DNA from: Deltaproteobacteria bacterium
Lineage (GTDB): Bacteria > Myxococcota_A > UBA9042 > CAIXZC01
DNA length: 54,055 nt
Direction: 5' to 3'
Assembly: GCA_016875215.1 (NCBI GenBank)
Contig: VGRX01000005.1
Coordinates: 1 to 54,055 of the forward strand
Position numbers and translations under genes: made by a program. The notes under the pieces were generated by a model. That model was not told the DNA's origin. It did not search any database and saw nothing but the letters and a program-made list of their open reading frames with translations. Below are positions 51,688 through 54,055 of this stretch, one piece after another. The stretch's first letter is position 1. Every line of letters starts with the position of its first letter.

Positions 51688-52929
51688 TCATCTCTCTCCA
51701 CCCGTCTTCCTGCTCTCGACGGGAGGGCGCACCGTCAGTGACCGGTCCCGGATTCCCTGGTAGATCAGGGCGAGGACCTGGTCCTGAGGCAGCCCGCTCT
51801 TCGATGCGATCTCGTCCAGGGTGAGCCCGGACAGCCCCGCCAGCGCGTGGCCGGCAGGGGGCTTCTGGAGCCACTCGAGGCGGAACCCGCCGTCGACCCG
51901 CGGCAGCTCCGTGTCCAGGAATCGCTCCGGAGTCTCGTTCACACGGTAGGCAAACAGCGACGGCTGCGTGCCGAACAGGGCCTCGTACGCGAATGCATAG
52001 GCACCGAAGCCGGCCGCGATCCCGTCGGCCATGGCCGCTGTCACGCTGGCGTACCGGCAGGTGACGTCGCCGGCGAAGAAGAGCCCCGGCACGTTCGAGC
52101 GCAGGAGCGAGTCCACCTTCGGGACGCCGGGGCGGGCCGTGTCAAACGGGAACCGGAGCTGCGGCATCGCAGGCTGGGCCTGGTAGGAGATGTAGTCGAG
52201 GAGCAGTGCCCCGACACGGCGTTCGACCGTGCCACCGGGAAGTGCGAGGGCCAGCACGAAGCCGTCGGAGTCATGGCGCACGATCCGCCACGAGTCGCAT
52301 CCCACGACCGTGCCGGGCATGTTTTCGAGCCCCTCCACGTCATCCGGCGGGACGAGGTACAGGAAGTTCCGCCGGTGCAGGTCGAACGCACGCCGAAGCC
52401 GCAGCACGTGCCGGTTCGTCACGATCGCGACGGTGCGGTCACCCGCCTTGGCCAACGCCCGCTCGATGATGCGGGGCAGCATGCTGATACCCATGTACGT
52501 CAGGTAGACCCCGTCCTCGAACCAGTCCAGCTCGCCGGCCAGCCGCCGCGACCCGGTGGCCACCACCACCGAAGCGGCCGTCACCGATGAGCCGTCATGA
52601 AGCCCCAGCACGAAAGCCCCGTCCTCGGTACGGTCCACCGTGCGGACCCACCGCGGGACCACCGGGATCTCCAGGCGCTCGACATCGGCGATGAGCTGCG
52701 CCAGCAGGGACGAGGTGTCCACCCTGTGCGACGGCCCGGATACCATCCGCCGCTCGCCGGCCCGAAGCAGCCCGCCGAGCGGGCCCGGCTCGAGCAGAGC
52801 GACGGAAAGAGGGAGCGCCTCGTGAGATCGGACGAAGCGGACACGGATCGCGGCGGCAAGCCCCGCAGGTCCGCCGCCGATGATCGCTACGTCGCACCTG
52901 TGCTGCAAGGGATGGGCCGGGCCCTCCAT
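51688..52929 (-). CDS. FAD-dependent thioredoxin-reductase-fold oxidoreductase
   Basis: 413 residues; ATG behind GGAGGT. FAD site GGGPAG (18-23) near the N-terminus, a second ATGSRR segment, and the C-terminal FAD contact FFAGDVTCRYASVTAAMADG as in thioredoxin-reductase-like flavoproteins. The redox CxxC of thioredoxin reductase is absent and the NAD(P) domain shows no clear GxGxxA, so it is an atypical member. A helical C-terminal addition (about 340-413) resembles a small HTH-like domain (LTLDEIASKSGLPQDQVLAL). Two bases after leuD-like, tightly in the operon. Confidence 0.86.
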   Translation of the reverse strand: MEGPAHPLQHRCDVAIIGGGPAGLAAAIRVRFVRSHEALPLSVALLEPGPLGGLLRAGERRMVSGPSHRVDTSSLLAQLIADVERLEIPVVPRWVRTVDRTEDGAFVLGLHDGSSVTAASVVVATGSRRLAGELDWFEDGVYLTYMGISMLPRIIERALAKAGDRTVAIVTNRHVLRLRRAFDLHRRNFLYLVPPDDVEGLENMPGTVVGCDSWRIVRHDSDGFVLALALPGGTVERRVGALLLDYISYQAQPAMPQLRFPFDTARPGVPKVDSLLRSNVPGLFFAGDVTCRYASVTAAMADGIAAGFGAYAFAYEALFGTQPSLFAYRVNETPERFLDTELPRVDGGFRLEWLQKPPAGHALAGLSGLTLDEIASKSGLPQDQVLALIYQGIRDRSLTVRPPVESRKTGGER

Positions 52930-52931
52930 CG

Positions 52932-53429
52932 TCACGACCTCCAGTGCCAGTCGCTGGCTTCGAGGAACGGCAGCAGTCCGCCGGCTTCGGCAAGGTCCAG
53001 CTCGTACGGTTCGGGCGGCCGGAGCGGGAGCTTTCCCAGCCCCTCCACGTGCAGGAGGCCGAGCGCCGGGTCGACGACGGCCGAACGTCCGCCCACCTCG
53101 GGGGGCAGCACCCCATCGAGGACCAGCGCCGGGATCCCAAGTGCCCACGCAGACCGGCGGAAGATGTGCGCAAAGGAGCGGGCAAGAAGTGCGGCCACCC
53201 CCGCCTGCCGCAGCGCCCGCATCGTCGATTCGCGGCTCGACCCGCAGCCGAAGTTGATCCCTCCCGCGACCAGGTAGGGCGGCGGCCCCAAGGCCCCCGC
53301 CTCCAGGCCAAGGCCGGCAAACGCCCCCTTCACCGATTCCTCGACCCGCGTCGAGTAGAACGCCGGCGGATGGATGAGGTCGGTGTTCACGTGGTCCCCG
53401 AGCAGCAGCAGCGTCCCCGTGAGCTTCAT
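52932..53429 (-). CDS. aconitase-superfamily small subunit (LeuD-like)
   Basis: 165 residues; ATG behind GAGGT, overlapping the large-subunit stop (ATGA). Swivel domain of a hydro-lyase: LLLGDHVNTDLIHPPAFYS and the substrate-binding INFGCGSSRESTMRAL. This pattern is shared by isopropylmalate dehydratase small subunits and homoaconitase-like enzymes. With the adjacent large subunit it would form a dehydratase/isomerase of a hydroxy-di- or tricarboxylate. Whether it serves leucine or another pathway cannot be told; no leuA/leuB is visible. Confidence 0.9.
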   Translation of the reverse strand: MKLTGTLLLLGDHVNTDLIHPPAFYSTRVEESVKGAFAGLGLEAGALGPPPYLVAGGINFGCGSSRESTMRALRQAGVAALLARSFAHIFRRSAWALGIPALVLDGVLPPEVGGRSAVVDPALGLLHVEGLGKLPLRPPEPYELDLAEAGGLLPFLEASDWHWRS

Positions 53430-54055
53430 GGCAGCACCTCGACCGGCGAGACGATCCTGCCCGCCACCGCACTGGCCGCGGCCGTTGCTGCCGACGCCAG
53501 GTAGACCTGGCTGCCGATCCGGGCACGGCTCCCGTAGTTCCTCGGCCCGGTCGAGAGCGTCACTTCCCCTTCGGCCGGTATCCCCTTGTCGATGCCGCCG
53601 CAGAAGCCGCACGACGGGTTGAGCAGCACCGCCCCGGCCTCGACCAGAGCGGCCGCAGTCCCGTTTCGGATCGCGGCCTGGAGGACCGAGCGGGTGGCCG
53701 GCGTCACGAACAGCGACACGCCGTCGGCCACGTGTCTTCCGGCAAGCACCCTGGCTGCGCTCTCCAGATCCGACAGCCCGCCGCAGGTGCACGAGCCGAT
53801 GTGCGCGGCATCGATCCTGACTTCCCCCAGGGTTGCCGCATCCACGACCCGGTCGGGCGCCCCCGGAAGCGCTACCACCGGTCGCAGGCCGGTGAGGGAC
53901 AGGCTCGTGCCGGGCCGGGAGCCCGATTCGTCCCCTGCCATCCTCTGTGCGAGCAACCCGGACACCGCCCCCATTTCCACGGTCATGTTGGTCAGCACCG
54001 AGGCAGCCTCGAGCGACAGGCCGTCCGGCGTGGAATCCACGAACTCCACGACCTG
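53426..54055 (-). CDS. aconitase-superfamily large subunit (LeuC-like), C-terminal part
   Basis: About 209 C-terminal residues; the gene continues beyond the right end of the window. Iron-sulphur segments: IGSCTCGGLSDLESAARVLA, where most relatives have GSCTNGR, and NPSCGFCGGIDKGI with two ligands of the 4Fe-4S cluster, then STGPRNYGSRARIGSQVYLA, which binds substrate. Typical for the isopropylmalate/homoaconitate dehydratase group. It overlaps the small subunit by 4 bases. The rest of the operon, and probably its promoter, lies outside the window. Confidence 0.92.
   Translation of the reverse strand, partial: QVVEFVDSTPDGLSLEAASVLTNMTVEMGAVSGLLAQRMAGDESGSRPGTSLSLTGLRPVVALPGAPDRVVDAATLGEVRIDAAHIGSCTCGGLSDLESAARVLAGRHVADGVSLFVTPATRSVLQAAIRNGTAAALVEAGAVLLNPSCGFCGGIDKGIPAEGEVTLSTGPRNYGSRARIGSQVYLASAATAAASAVAGRIVSPVEVLP

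Noticed and set aside
52932..54055. Leucine biosynthesis operon
   Set aside because: Only LeuC/D-like subunits are visible and their partners here are LuxE/LuxC and a flavoprotein, so the leu assignment is not safe and I give no leu symbols.
1..54055. tRNA or rRNA genes
   Set aside because: I scanned gene-free gaps for T-loop (GGTTCGAAT-like) and paired acceptor ends and found none; a covariance search would be needed to be certain.

Overview
The window (54,055 bases, clearly GC-rich, with strongly G/C-biased third codon positions) looks like a chromosomal piece of a Gram-negative bacterium of the Myxococcota / former Deltaproteobacteria type. I infer this from the crowd of secreted lipoproteins with Asp/Gly/Cys-rich linkers (CotH-like kinase, CDDGNxCNG repeats, type-3 thrombospondin repeats, Kelch-like and PEGA proteins), a CPBP-type membrane protease and a LuxC/LuxE pair. 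There is no rRNA or tRNA gene, CRISPR array, phage or intact transposon that I can see.

Layout. 1-2.4 kb: 3' end of alanine racemase, then a CotH-like lipoprotein. 2.4-5.5 kb (minus): a 1022-residue Cys-rich lipoprotein. 5.5-7.4 kb: an arsR-acr3 arsenite operon (minus) with a readable operator/promoter, followed by a scar holding a cut-off third gene start and the tail of a PIN-domain toxin. 7.5-11.4 kb: an HtrA-like lipoprotein protease and ClpB. 11.6-14.0 kb: a zinc alcohol dehydrogenase and a MutY-NUDIX protein. 14.1-17.3 kb: a truncated LuxR-type regulator, a lipoprotein made of three pilin-head-like modules, and a decayed MntA/HepT toxin-antitoxin locus whose hepT is joined to a glycosyltransferase start. 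17.5-20.9 kb: htpG, a small membrane protein with an 87-bp repeat running over its stop codon, and a membrane protein on the other strand. 20.9-27.2 kb: a compact plus-strand gene string: OPT peptide transporter, M29-like peptidase, two lipoproteins, NadA and a degenerate trypsin-like protein swollen by 26-residue repeats. 27.3-31.2 kb: two radical SAM proteins around a ceramide-glucosyltransferase-like enzyme. 31.3-37.1 kb: a type-3 thrombospondin-repeat lipoprotein, a lipoprotein with an internal pilin-like module, a penicillin-binding transpeptidase and an APC permease. 37.1-37.7 kb: a 600-bp stretch with no recognised gene. 37.7-48.6 kb: RidA, a SPOR protein, a phosphosugar isomerase, PrmC, two large lipoproteins, a PEGA protein, a CPBP protease and ribosomal protein S21 behind a near-consensus promoter. 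48.7-48.8 kb: two opposed arrays of 9-bp repeats. 48.8-54.1 kb (minus): a tight five-gene operon (aconitase-family large and small subunits, a flavoprotein, LuxE-like, LuxC-like) that runs off the window.

How the genes work together. Proteostasis genes recur (HtrA-like, ClpB, HtpG), and the predicted promoters of the htrA-clpB and htpG units share the same -10 sequence and spacing. About ten genes encode lipoproteins, several with almost perfect internal repeats, so cell-surface diversification is a theme. The most unusual items are the two lipoproteins that carry type IV pilin-like modules (14.6-16.6 and 32.4-34.2 kb) and the LeuCD-flavoprotein-LuxEC operon, which reads as an uncharacterised carboxylate-to-aldehyde pathway. 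Functions are assigned by motif recognition from sequence alone; no database search was possible.
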